From Sphaeroforma sirkka (taxonomy: Eukaryota > Opisthokonta > Ichthyosporea > Ichthyophonida): a stretch of 48,134 nucleotides of DNA. The DNA lies in the NCBI GenBank assembly GCA_001586965.3, contig LUCW03002377.1:1-48134 (forward strand). Direction: 5' to 3'. The translations under genes were made by a program, and so were the position numbers. Positions 20,621-30,499 of this stretch are shown here, piece after piece (the first letter of the stretch is position 1; each line of letters opens with the position of its first letter). Below the pieces are notes generated by a model. It was given only the letters and a program-made list of their open reading frames with translations. It searched no databases and was not told the origin of the DNA.

Positions 20621-21802
20621 AGGTACCGAATCTGAGAAGAAGTTAACAAACCCACATACTGAGTTCACATCTATTCCAGTAATAGGTGTTGATAAATCCA
20701 ACAGAAATTGTTTCTTGACAGGATCAATTTCTACCCTTGCTGCAGATACCTTGTAACCAAGTAAGTGTATAGTATATTTAGCAAAAAAAACACTTGTCCT
20801 CGTTAGTCTTAAGTTTGGCATGGTTTAGGCGCTTTAAGACTTCCTTAACGAGTTTAACATGTTCATGTGCTGTCTTTGTAAAGATAACTATATCATCTAA
20901 ATATACTGATACGTTATCCAACAGGTCCGCAAATAGTTCCATCATAACTTGTTGGAATAAAGAAGGTAACATGTGTAAGCCTACAGGTGCACCTTTAAAC
21001 TGGTACTTCTTACCTTGCCAAGTAAAGGAAAAGTATTTCCTATGCGGCTCATATATTTGTGATTGATGGAATGCAGCTTTTAAGTCTACCTTGGAAAAGA
21101 TAGTCGCACCTTCCATTTTGCTTAGTATCTCGCTTGTCTTTGGTAAGGGAAAACTATGTTGCAGAATTAGTTTGTTGATTGGCGACAGGTCTAGTACTAC
21201 TCTTGTTTTACTAAACGTTCCATCAGATGTATATTGATCGACCGCTAAGAGAGCTAAGTTAACTGGGGTTGCATCATAATTGATTTCAATTAGACCCTGT
21301 TTTAACCAATCTTCAATTTGGGTTTGACAACGTCTTTGTGTCTCCAACTTACATAGTTATGTGAAGGACACTTTAACTTAGAGAAGTCGACGTTTGTTAA
21401 GTCAAGCTTAACGTACCCGTTAGAGAACTTAAACATAAACCAGTCAGTTATTGCAATCTTTCTGTTTTTTATAATTAAGTCCATAATCATATCGGTAAAG
21501 TGCGGAATCATATCTTTTGCTTCACCTTCCGGAGGTTTAGGTTTCTTTAACATGTTATCATCTGATTGATCTTTCTTTGGGCCTGGCCCATTAGGCAGAC
21601 CAGTGAGAGCTACACCTAAACTGAGAAGATCAGTCATACCGATAATTAAATCGTATATCTGAGACATATCAGTAACGATTAGGTGAGTCTTTACTTCTCT
21701 TCTATCTGACAATATTGTGTGTACATAGTCAATGGCTTCTTCGCAAGTGGTAACTTTGCCATTTCCCAAGACTAGATTAGTTGTTTCGTTATGGATAGCC
21801 AT
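20621..21802 (-). pseudogene. Protease end and reverse transcriptase of element A, RNase H deleted
   Basis: Reads IYDLIIGMTDLLSLG (protease end), YVSWRHKDVV, a frameshift near 21300-21345, WLKQGLIEINYDATPVNLAL, TRVVLDLSPINKL, FSKVDLKAAFHQSQIY, FKGAPVGLHMLPSLFQQVM and the intact catalytic box VSVYLDDIVIFTK. Another frameshift near 20790 leads to HLLGYKVSAARVEIDP and FVNFFSDSVPHL. There the sequence jumps (about 20620) to HNKQVSDYRSL, so the whole RNase H and the start of the next domain are missing. Confidence 0.88.
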
Positions 21803-22426
21803 ATCTGTAGCGTAGGCTACTCGGCGTGAGATAGCAGAGACTTCAGCCCCTGGATCAAAAAGTGCTATAACTTTTCTCCATTTACATAGACGGTTTGAAA
21901 TATACGTTCATCTCCTTTGGTATAAATTTTATTGAACTTTTTCTCAGAATCTTGCTCTAGTGCACACATATAGAACTGTCAGTGCTTAACTTGGACGTCC
22001 GGCATGTCCTTGCAATCATCTTTGTGCCAACCTTTAGTACCCTTACAAGTAGTACACTCTTTCATATAGTGCCCAAGGTTTGGCTTGCCTGGTGCACACT
22101 TAACAGAGTCGTGTTTACCATTCCACTTGCCATCACGTTTAGTGAGGTTGTAACCACACTTCTTGCAAGGTGCTCTCTCTTTCCTTTCATCCTTTGGTTC
22201 AGCTGGCGGTTCTCTTGCATTAAGAATTTCCTTTAGCCATAGTAATAGCTGAAGAACAGGAAAATTAATAAGGTTAGGTATAGTAACTAGCGTGTAGCTT
22301 ACTCTAGGGTAGTATAGCCACTATGAGGTAGTATAGAATACTTGCAGTCCTGTCGCTGGATAGTAAGCAATTATTAGGCAGTCTAGAAGCAGTACACTAC
22401 GGTAACTACTAAATAACTGAAAAATA
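21803..22426 (-). pseudogene. Element A: Gag zinc-binding segment and decayed leader
   Basis: Between about 21970 and 22200 the minus strand reads CKKCGYNL, then H-x4-C (together CX2CX14HX4C) and CTTCKGTKGWHKDDC (CX2CX6HX3C), equivalent to the cluster at the end of Gag in element B. The rest of gag is missing: the distance to the 5' LTR is only about 200 bases, so a deletion removed most of it. Confidence 0.6.
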
Positions 22427-22771
22427 TGTAAACTTCGATGGATATTTCTATGTTTTTTAAACTATGTTATATAAACTAAGATACAATTTAAGTCAGTTAG
22501 GATTTAGCAGTGGTAGCTTGTGTAAGAATGATCGGGACTGCCTCTTGGTAAGAGCCTTAATATCCTCGATCACACAGGACGTACCTCTAGCTGTTCTTTA
22601 TTGAACAATTTTCACTAGAAGTACTAAGTGTTCATGACCTCATGCCTAATTTGTAGATAGACATAAGAACGTCAGTCAAAATAATACATTGGCTAATATA
22701 ATATAAATAAAGTATTAATCACAGTAAACCAGGATTGTTTACCAAGCATAAAACTAACCGGAGGCTCAACA
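22427..22771 (-). repeat. 5' LTR of element A (shorter copy)
   Basis: Direct repeat of 9713-10308: starts TGTAAACTTCGATGG, contains TTAGGATTTAGCAGTGGTAG and ATCCTCGATCACACAGG, and ends near ACCGGAGGCTCAACA. It is about 250 bases shorter than the other copy. The outer right border is less certain than the inner one. Confidence 0.72.
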
Positions 22772-23149
22772 AGGTTTATCCCAGCATCAACCAAGGAGAG
22801 AATCTAAACTCAGAGAGGGACACAGAAATATTACAGATGGAAATTAATCTCGGAGCCGAAGTGCCGGGAGTACGGAAACATCATTGTAGAAAATCTCTGA
22901 TGGGCATAAGGGCATCCCTAAATATCGGAGGAGTACAATCTAAACGTATAAGGCCAAAGATTACAATGAAAGCCACGATCAGTTAAAGACGTGGCGACAC
23001 TGCCTTTGGATTGGATCATAGATTAAGTGAGAACCTTTTTCACCTTAAGAGGTGTTTTTTAATGGCTCAAGGATTACGAGTCCAATGCATATAAAAGCAG
23101 GGACTCGAACCAAATAAATCATATTTATTCACTTTAAAACTTAAAACAC
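22772..23149. other. Junction between elements A and D, no gene
   Basis: No recognisable coding sequence. A 249-base plus-strand frame (22735-22986) overlaps the LTR of A and shows no domain. Confidence 0.4.
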
Positions 23150-24108
23150 TTAAGATACTTTAACATCTGAGAACAATATGACCTCTGCGGTAAACAATGG
23201 ATCTTTCCAATGGACTCGCTTCTCCAGATGCTTCATTAACACATCCACCTTATCGGCACACCTCGAGATATAGTCGCCAAAGTAATTAATCTTACCAGGG
23301 CAATAGTGAAAATCATATTCAACTTCTTGCAACACATTGCAAGCTCTCAACTATCATCGAGCTTGAAAAGTATCGTCCTGCGTACACTTGGATGGGTTTC
23401 GAATAATTCCTATTAAAGGTTCATGATCTGTGTATAATACGCATGAAACTTAAAAACGTTGCAGAACAAATATTGCCTTTTTAGTGGCATACACACAACC
23501 AAAAAATTCACGACCAGTAGTACCATAGTTACGCTGTGCTGCATTAAACGTACTAGACATAAGCACAACAAGGAACAGACAATCATGTTCATATACCGTT
23601 ATCCCTCTGTCCAACACTAGCTGCTGAATTACCGTATAACCTGTAGATCCATTCCGTCTACAAACTTGAATCAACTCCTCGATCCTCGAGAAATCACCAG
23701 CTGTTGCTGGTTGGAGCGCACTGCAGATGTACCTTTCTCCAGCGTCCCGTCCAAAGGCACAGCCAAAGGTTCAGGACTGTCAGCCAAAGGTTCAGGACTG
23801 TCAGCCAAAGGTTCAGGACTGTCAGCCAAAGGTTCAGGACTGTCCGCCAAAGGTTCAGGACTGTCAGAGTACTGCAATTTCATATTATCAACCCCCATAA
23901 TGATATCCGGCTCATTGAGTTGTTCCAACGACATAGCCTTGAGTCCCAACTGATGTACTTCATCACCCGTCAACTCTTCGACCACGTGACGAGTTATCCC
24001 ACCTGGAATACGAACAAAGAGACAAGCTTCGCAGGACAACTTCGCAGCATCCGTACAAAGGACCAACTCTTGATCTTGAGTAGTTAAATATATGCCTAAT
24101 ACATGCAT
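23150..24108 (-). pseudogene. RNase H of element D, containing a 21-bp minisatellite
   Basis: RNase H start LVLCTDAAKLSCEACLFV, middle FNAAQRNYGTTGREFFGCVY, end EVEYDFHYCPGKINYFGDYI, the usual R/C-PGK-x-N-x(2)-D-x(2)-S form. Between start and middle lies an added run of five DSPEPLA heptads encoded by 21-bp repeats (23762-23866), which normal RNase H domains do not have. Confidence 0.75.
23762..23866. repeat. 21-bp minisatellite, five copies
   Basis: GCCAAAGGTTCAGGACTGTCA repeated five times head to tail with one substitution (TCAGCC to TCCGCC). Unit length is a multiple of three, so the minus-strand frame stays open through it. Confidence 0.95.
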
Positions 24109-25122
24109 GATAAGTATTCTAAGGTAGTATAAGCCGTGTCCATAGCCAGCTGTTGTTCAGTTCCCCACTTAAATATCTCGTGCTTACGTGTAAGGCGGGA
24201 AACAGCTTCCATGATAATTGAATAATTCGGTATCATCCCATACCACCACGCTAGCATTGCCAATATTGAGGCTATCTCTGGCTTGCTAACTGGCACAGAG
24301 TCTGTAAGAAATGCATGTAACCGCTCATTGTCAAACATGCTACCATGTTCTGATACACCCTTACCAAATGCATGCATTACTTCTGAAGATTGTGTTGTTC
24401 CCACCAGTGGTTCTTGAGAATATCAATATATGATTGATTGCGTGAATGATGCTGAGCAATGATGATATGTGATCCTTACATGGCATCAATGTAGCCACAG
24501 ACTGAAATAACGATAGTGTCAGATGTTGCATGTCATAGTCCCCACTTTGGATTCCCTCCATTAAGCATACCGGTTGCCAATAAAGCCCTCTGCTGAGTAA
24601 AACGTCAAATACCCTTTCAAATTTTTCGATAAGCGGATCTGGGGATAAGCCGCAAGATCAACCACCTTTTGTATCATTGCTTCCCGCACATGGTTCAGTA
24701 GGACCGCCTCCAAGGGTAACGTGACTGGCAAAACATGAAACTCAGGATTCTGCGGGCTCCAATCGATACACAAACGATAATCTCTATCGATTTATGGGAC
24801 AACACGTGGGTCCTTCCTAGCTAACACACAAGACGCTACCCATTTACTATACCTGTTGCCGGGTTCAATAAGACCAACTGAATACAGGTCATCACATTTT
24901 CTGGTTTTGTCACCACCTTTGACCGGATCCTTTGTGCCATACACTTTTCGCTGCGGCATCGGGTTTAAGCATTATCTCACACTCAACCCCTTTTATGAAC
25001 TTGGGCTGGTTCTTATTGATACGGTACCTGTTGTACTTATCTTTTAACTCCTGTAACTCACTCGTTGAAAAATTACAAATGCGAGCATGATACTCGAGGC
25101 CCGTGAAATTAAACTCATCCAA
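24096..25122 (-). pseudogene. Reverse transcriptase of element D
   Basis: Fragments in order: FIKGVECEIMLKPDA, YSVGLIEPGNRYSKWVASCV (fingers), a stop, YRLCIDWSPQNPEF, then the connection region MLAWWYGMIPNYSIIMEAVSR and LTRKHEIFKWGTEQQ. The palm core with the YxDD box is not visible between about 24600 and 24400, so it has probably been deleted or scrambled. Confidence 0.7.
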
Positions 25123-25254
25123 ATCATCCTATATATCCGGAATATGCTTGTTTCTACGTAAGGATTCTAGCTTATATATCAACTCAGAGAACTTACAGTA
25201 GATACCCTGGGTAGTTGGGAGCCGAAGCGTGGCAGGGTCAGTCGACGTATATCA

Positions 25255-25560
25255 CGTGACACCCAACAACTCACGCTCCATAATATCAAGTCCCAGCAAT
25301 ACAGTACAATCATGAGGAATCCATGGCGCCAGCAAAAACTTTATGTCATCAGTTTCATAATACGTGCTACCACCATGAGTATCCATCACTTCAAGGAGTA
25401 GCGGTGCAACTACCTGTTGAATCAATGACATACGGCCATCCCCCCCATAACCGGTGATAAACACAGGTGTAATATCCTCAACCACAAAATTATGATGAGC
25501 GGCAAAACCAGCGGCAATCATCGCCGGCTTAGCCCCCGTGTCATTATAAATACTAACTGA
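25255..25560 (-). pseudogene. Aspartic protease of element D
   Basis: Minus strand reads SVSIYNDTGAKPAMIAAGFA with the intact DTGA active-site motif, VFITGYGGDGRMSLIQ (flap-like), and the second motif CTVLLGLDIME. This is the length and order of a retroviral-type protease. Confidence 0.75.
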
Positions 25561-25651
25561 AAAATTCTCACAAAAAGCATACGTAACCGGTCCAGTCCAG
25601 TCCTCATTCGGAAGTCAATTTGTTGTAGGCTGAGCCACTCACCTTCGATTG

Positions 25652-27552
25652 GCAATATGTCCGCCAGTGACCAGTCTTTTTAGAGAGGCCACATAACGGA
25701 CAAGTCGAATTCCTGTGGCGGAGGAGAGAACATATACTACAAACCGCTGGGAGGAGGTAACATATACTACAAACCGCCCCCAAGACCTGTCGTGTTAGCG
25801 TTCGATGTGGGGGACTATAAGTTACGTACAAATTTATCTAAAGAATAGTGTGTTATTTTATAATCTCACCCCCAGTTATACTCAACCACTTGGGTTGGCC
25901 AGGACAAAAACTCATATGATCAGTATGAGAAAGCTTATGCAGAACACTTTAATACTCGGATATATTTTCTCTGTTACGTATACTCAGTCTTCGGACCTCG
26001 GCTCTCGGCTAGCCGGTGGCCCGTGTCCTATAAATAGAATAATCTAAGACGAAGTCTCAAATTACTCTTACGTTCTCTCGGGCTGACCCACCTATACGTA
26101 TATTAATTTGAGAACAAGTCCCAAATTACTCTCGGGCTGACGTATAACGGTATTGACGTATAAAGAAATACGTCTACTTCTGTAGTCTCTCATGACGTAC
26201 CCACGTGTGTCACCACGCGATCTGTCCGCTCCTCGTTATCACCACGAGGTGGAGTTGTATAACGATCATTTCGACCATTCTGATAGGCCGCTGATCCGAT
26301 CTCAGGTTGCCCAGAGTTCCCTCTGTGATAATCGGAGTTCCCTCCTTTGTAAACGTTCCCTCCTATTCCATCAGAGTTACTTCCTATACGGGAGTCTCCT
26401 CCCGGTGGTGCATACGGTTGTTTATTCCCGACCTATCCTAGATGATCGCCTACCCCGTGACAGAGAAAGACGCCAATCGTCCGCCCTTTCCCGCTGGGCC
26501 TCCCACATCTCACGTACTACATACGCTGGGTAGTAACATTCGAAATACTGGGACCAACGGTACTGACTATCAAATTCCTCAAGTGTCTCCCACCTGGACT
26601 TATCCATCCTCCAAATAAAATCAGGAGGGACATTATCTGTCCCACGGTCAGAGACATACCATCGCTGGTTCAGTTTATTGTGATAACATGGACCACCAAG
26701 GGGTGTCACCCCCCGTCTTTGGTAGACCACCGACAAATACCACTCATGCGCTTGACCATCCGTCAAACCCTTAGGCATCATCCTGGGCATCACTGGGGGC
26801 TAACGCGAACGTTGAACTGATCGACTGCGGTGAACTCCATCTCGGTCCTATGCTGTGTACTAAACGATACATTCAGTGCTTCATACTGGGCACCCTGTTG
26901 TGGCGGAGCTGACCTGTTGTAATCAGTAGTCGGCCTATTCCCGTGGAAAACACGCGAAGGGTGAACATATGCACCTTGGCCACTTACAGCTGGTCACGGG
27001 ACACTAGCAACACGTGGAGGAGCACCATCAATGCGCGTGCATGCTCCACGAAACTTACCATTGCCTTGAACCTGTGGTATCACCGACTCGCTAAGCTTTC
27101 ACAACTCATCATACAAGGTATCAATCACTGCTTTCACTGAAATCAACGAACTCTCACGCAAAATCTAATTCTTACGCTTATTGACCTTAGCCGTATCTTC
27201 CTTCATGGAAGCCGCAAGAGTGATCAAATCAAACATCGTAGACTTGCGGAACAAATAGCGAGACAGCCCATAACGGGACATCAAAAATCGTTCAACATCT
27301 ATCACGTGTGCAGTCTGGTCAAGAGCACGTTGTATATCCAACTGTACCTGAGCACTAACATAAACCCAAAAGTATATCTACCTGTGACGCGTATCCGGAC
27401 ACTGTGTATAGATCCTCACCTTTGTTCGGCGCTCTCTACCGATTCGTCGGGAAACTGTGCCATATATCAAACCAGGCTAATACCAAATGCCATTTATTAC
27501 CTTCAAATTTCCATGGGGGTGGAAACTGTTCAACTTTTATCTGAGTCATACT
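25652..27552 (-). pseudogene. Gag of element D with a zinc knuckle
   Basis: Starts near 27552 with MTQIKVEQFPPPWKFEGNKW, continues through LDIQRALDQTAHVIDVERFL, MFDLITLAASMKEDTAKVNK, HEWYLSVVYQRRGVTPLGG and WRMDKSRWETLEEFDSQYRW, and ends in CPLCGLSKKTGHWRTYC (CX2CX7HX4C). At least four in-frame stops are present. A solo LTR (25793-26192) splits it just before the zinc knuckle. Confidence 0.68.
25793..26192 (+). repeat. Solo LTR inside gag of element D
   Basis: TGTTAGCGTTCGATG to GTAGTCTCTCA. It is the inverted counterpart of 19824-20278 and about 55 bases shorter. Flanks are TGTCG (25788-25792) and TGACG (26193-26197), a 5-bp target duplication with one change. Confidence 0.85.
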
Positions 27553-28165
27553 AAAAATAATCGTAACTGAAAAATATATAGTTATTTTCTTGTCACTTTT
27601 CTATCGCTAGGTTATCTCTAGTAGGTAACACTAACTGTCTATTACTTGGTAACATAACGACTGTCTCAGGTCCCTCTAACGTAGGGCTAGTGAGTAGAGA
27701 AGACAGGCACTAACCAATCCCTCCGATCCTGTATCCAAAGCCATCAGAGAGTCTCATCGAATATATAGGTCACATAGTCCTCAGTATTCGTCATCCATAA
27801 TCCAGTCCAGAAGATCCTGGCCTACTAGTCCGTCCTCCTAATCCAGTCCTATTACAGTAAAGCAGGGTACAGAGAAGATCCTGTCCTACTAGTCCGTCCT
27901 CCCTGTCCAGTCCTGATACAATAGGACAGGGCACAGAGCATATTCCATACTACATTGTGTTGTTTTTCATTCATCATATTTTATTTGTTTGTTTTTATTG
28001 AAAATTATTCAAAACACTGAAAAGTCAAAAAGTGGTGGACAACCCGACGAAAAGTCAAAAAGACGTGGACTATAGTGGACTGGGACAGAAAACATTAACG
28101 GTGTAAAGTCTGTCAGCCACACGTAATCTAGAGGAACAAGGTAGGTTCATTTAACTAAAATTGGT
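27553..28165. other. Gene-free stretch with imperfect tandem repeats, possibly LTR or leader of element D
   Basis: No gene. Between about 27795 and 27935 a unit of about 70 bases built on CAGTCC..AGATCCTG.CCTACTAGTCCGTCCTCC occurs twice. AAAAGTCAAAAAG occurs twice near 28018 and 28050. Position upstream of D gag makes an LTR or leader plausible; I could not define borders. Confidence 0.4.
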
Positions 28166-28202
28166 CGCAAACTTCACTCTGGTATATAAAGTGAAGCTTG
28201 CG
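28166..28202. other. Perfect-looking hairpin
   Basis: CGCAAACTTCACT and AGTGAAGCTTGCG are complementary apart from one central mismatch and are separated by an 11-base AT-rich loop. It could be the inner end of an inverted-repeat element or a transcript structure; nothing nearby decides. Confidence 0.6.
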
Positions 28203-28488
28203 ATACTTTTTATGTGATTTCTGGTCTACGCTGTTTCAGTTTTACTTTCATGCGGAAAGATTCTGGGCCCACAGGGTTTAGAATCCCCCCACCATACGTT
28301 CTGTAGCACAGGAACGTGTTTTCAAGCACGAGGACCAGAAGCAACAACAAAGAAGAATCTTTAGGATTCACGGCTAGGCGATATGCGCAATTCACAGCAG
28401 ACTTCAAACGTGCGAATTGGGGATCAGGAAGATAAGAACGAAGAAATTGGACCTCCTTGAGTAAGTGAGCTGTGTTACTGCGGGCATC

Positions 28489-28741
28489 ATTGTGAACAAT
28501 CGCCAGAGTATTGTACTTTTATAAGCAACTTTAGTTATGTACTTGAACGAAATAGCCGCAGACCAATTTTTTAATGCACCAGCGAGTTCTGCTCTATCCA
28601 ACTCTGATGGATTCTTGAAGTGAATATCGTAAAACAACCAGTCTGTGTACTCGGACATAGCGCATATACTACGGATAGCCGGTGTAGGTGTTTCAACATG
28701 TTGTGAATATGCTCTGAGTTTCTATCGGTGAAAGTGCTAAA
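28489..28741. repeat. About 255-bp direct repeat, copy 1
   Basis: Shares GTGAACAATCGCCAGAGTAT through GGTGAAAGTGCTAAATCTT with 29922-30175, with scattered substitutions. The two copies flank the integrase-like fragment in the same orientation. Confidence 0.92.
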
Positions 28742-29921
28742 TCTTTTCATTAGCACAATCCTGCACGATGTGCATAACTGGTGGCACTATCTCACCGACC
28801 ACAGCCGGGCCACGACCCAACAGAGTGCGTGCAGAAAAAGGAGAAAGCTGGAGGCGATACATAACTCGACATCCGATAGCGAACATGGGTACATCGTAAT
28901 GGTGGTTTGCTTGGGCCGCCTGAGAAAGGGTTTAGATTGCGCTTCCAAATATCGAGATCACGGTTGTTTGAGGTAGAATCAAAGCAATTGGTGAACCTTC
29001 AGTAGGTAGATCTTATGGTATTGACGACCAGTGATGGTCGTCTACGGGGCAACATTAGCAACCGTATGGACACTCGAATTGTAATCGTGAGTGAGCTTCC
29101 ATGCGTGCAGTTCCTAAGTAAGCACCACCCAGGCATACCAGATGTCAACGAGCTTTTCAACAAGCTGCCCATTATGGATGTGATTAACAGAAGTAGCAAT
29201 ATGGCATCTGATGCTTTTCGTAGCACACTAATCTTTGAACGTGGCGGAATTGAATGAGCCAACTTAACTGGCGTATACTCACCAGTCATAGCCCATTGTT
29301 CTGGTTGATGTTTTGAGTTGGAGTAGGACATCATGCGCAGTCTTCACATCATGACAGAAGTGAGCCCTGTGAACAAACCTGGCATGCCCATCAATACAGA
29401 AAATAATGTATTTGAAGTCGCGAGATGTTTCAAGCATCACTGTTTTGAAGTCAAGTGACGCCAATATAAACGCCACGGGTAGGCTGGTTGAATAAATTCA
29501 TAGTAGAACCAGGGCTGTTTCCTTCGAGAATACAGTCAGGTCACGATACGAGTAAACGAAGAGGAACAGTTTCATCGAACGCACAGCCCAACTGCGCTTA
29601 AAGAGCACGCTTCAGACAACGGGGGCGGAAATGACCAATGCCTTGATGCGTAGCCCAAATACAGCAGAAAACTTGGTCGGGGGTAATCACACGGTTCTGA
29701 CATTTATATTCCTGCTTAGAAAGATGTTTGAGAACCTCCGTCACTGATACAGGGGCAGATAAGAAGGGGAGGGGATCACAGGGTCCGCAATAGTGAAAGT
29801 GCTAATAGCAGTAGTTGGGGCATCAGGCGTAGGCGAGTGCGAGGAAACAGCATATGGTCGAGAGAGAGCAGGTGGTGGGAATGTATGCCCAAGAGGTTGA
29901 CCGTCAAGGAAAAATCTTCAT

Positions 29922-30175
29922 TGTGAACAATCGCCAGAGTATTGTACTTTTGTAACCAACTTTAGTTATGTACTTGAACGAAATAGTCGCAGACCAATTT
30001 TTTATTGGACCAGCAAGATCTACTCTATCCAACTCTGATGGATTCTTGAAATGGATGTCGTAAAACAACCAGTCTGTGTACTCGGACATAGCGCGTATAC
30101 CACGGATAGTCGGTGTAGGTGTTTCAATAGGTTGTGAATATGCTCTGAGTTTCTATCGGTGAAAGTGCTAAATCT
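29922..30175. repeat. About 255-bp direct repeat, copy 2
   Basis: See copy 1 at 28489-28741. Immediately after it (from about 30180) begins a partial copy of the 19824-20278 LTR family. Confidence 0.92.
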
Positions 30176-30179
30176 TAAA

Positions 30180-30330
30180 AGCATCGAAGTGTTCAAGTGT
30201 TCCGCTTAAGGTTTCTCATACTGACCATATGAGTTGTACCCTGGCCAGCCCAAGCGGCTGAACACTAGCACAAATACCTTAGGTATAAAACCAAAGGTGA
30301 GGTCAGAAATAAATATATACATTTGCACTT
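30180..30330 (+). repeat. Partial solo-LTR-family fragment
   Basis: GGTTTCTCATACTGACCATA through TCAGAAATAAATATATAC matches the segment at 34625-34735 closely and 20100-20215 more loosely. Only this part of the LTR is present. Confidence 0.85.
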
Positions 30331-30499
30331 TATTTAAAGTCTACTACATTACGTCTTTGGGTATTTTAATTGGTTGAAACTACATGCCATGTTCATTGTG
30401 GACACAATGTCTGTTTGTCTAATGTGATATATACATTCCTGTTCAGTTGGGAGAGGGTATGAATCTACATCGAAATTTTCATTGTCAATTTTGTAGTTT

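Larger units (their letters stand above)
9713..22771 (-). mobile_element. Ty3-like LTR retrotransposon A, degenerate, carrying nested insertions
   Basis: Reading on the minus strand: 5' LTR (22427-22771), Gag zinc-binding segment (about 21970-22200), protease end and reverse transcriptase (21802-20640), Dam-like segment (about 20610-20290), linker (19823-19372), integrase (11611-10331), purine tract and 3' LTR (9713-10308). The gene order (RT before integrase) is that of Ty3/gypsy elements. Two insertions separate the parts: a solo LTR at 19824-20278 and complete element B at 11612-19371. Removing them restores collinearity with the polyprotein of B. The element has frameshifts and an internal deletion that removed RNase H, so it is dead. 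I could not see a clear target duplication (CCCGG left, AGGTT right). Confidence 0.85.
23150..27552 (-). mobile_element. Ty3-like retrotransposon D, degenerate, 3' end missing
   Basis: Minus-strand order: gag (27552-25725, interrupted by a solo LTR), zinc knuckle (about 25652-25703), protease (about 25560-25255), RT (about 25122-24096) and RNase H (24108-23150). Integrase is absent; the element stops near the LTR of A. Sequence differs clearly from A and B, so it is a separate family. Many in-frame stops and frameshifts show that it is old. No LTR pair could be assigned. Confidence 0.8.
28203..30175 (-). pseudogene. Copia-like retroelement remnant
   Basis: Minus-strand fragments suggest a Ty1/copia polyprotein: CIWATHQGIGHFRPRCLKRAL near 29600-29660 resembles the gag-pre-integrase zinc motif (WHxRLGHxxxxxL), and FKYIIFCIDGHARFVHRAHF with a following helix (29279-29476) resembles the start of the copia integrase core. 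Other frames (MSEYTDWLFYDIHFKNPSEL) occur twice, within the direct repeats listed separately. No RT is visible. Frames are short and broken. The class assignment is tentative. Confidence 0.4.

Noticed and set aside
23060..23115. tRNA-like motif: GGTTCGAGTCC (B-box match) and a CTCGTAA loop on the minus strand
   Set aside because: The T-arm motif comes before the anticodon-like loop, the stems are mostly unpaired and no A box or acceptor stem can be drawn. A permuted tRNA gene is possible in principle, but the pairing is too weak.
23762..23866. CRISPR array
   Set aside because: The 21-bp units are head to tail without spacers, and the surroundings are a eukaryotic retroelement.
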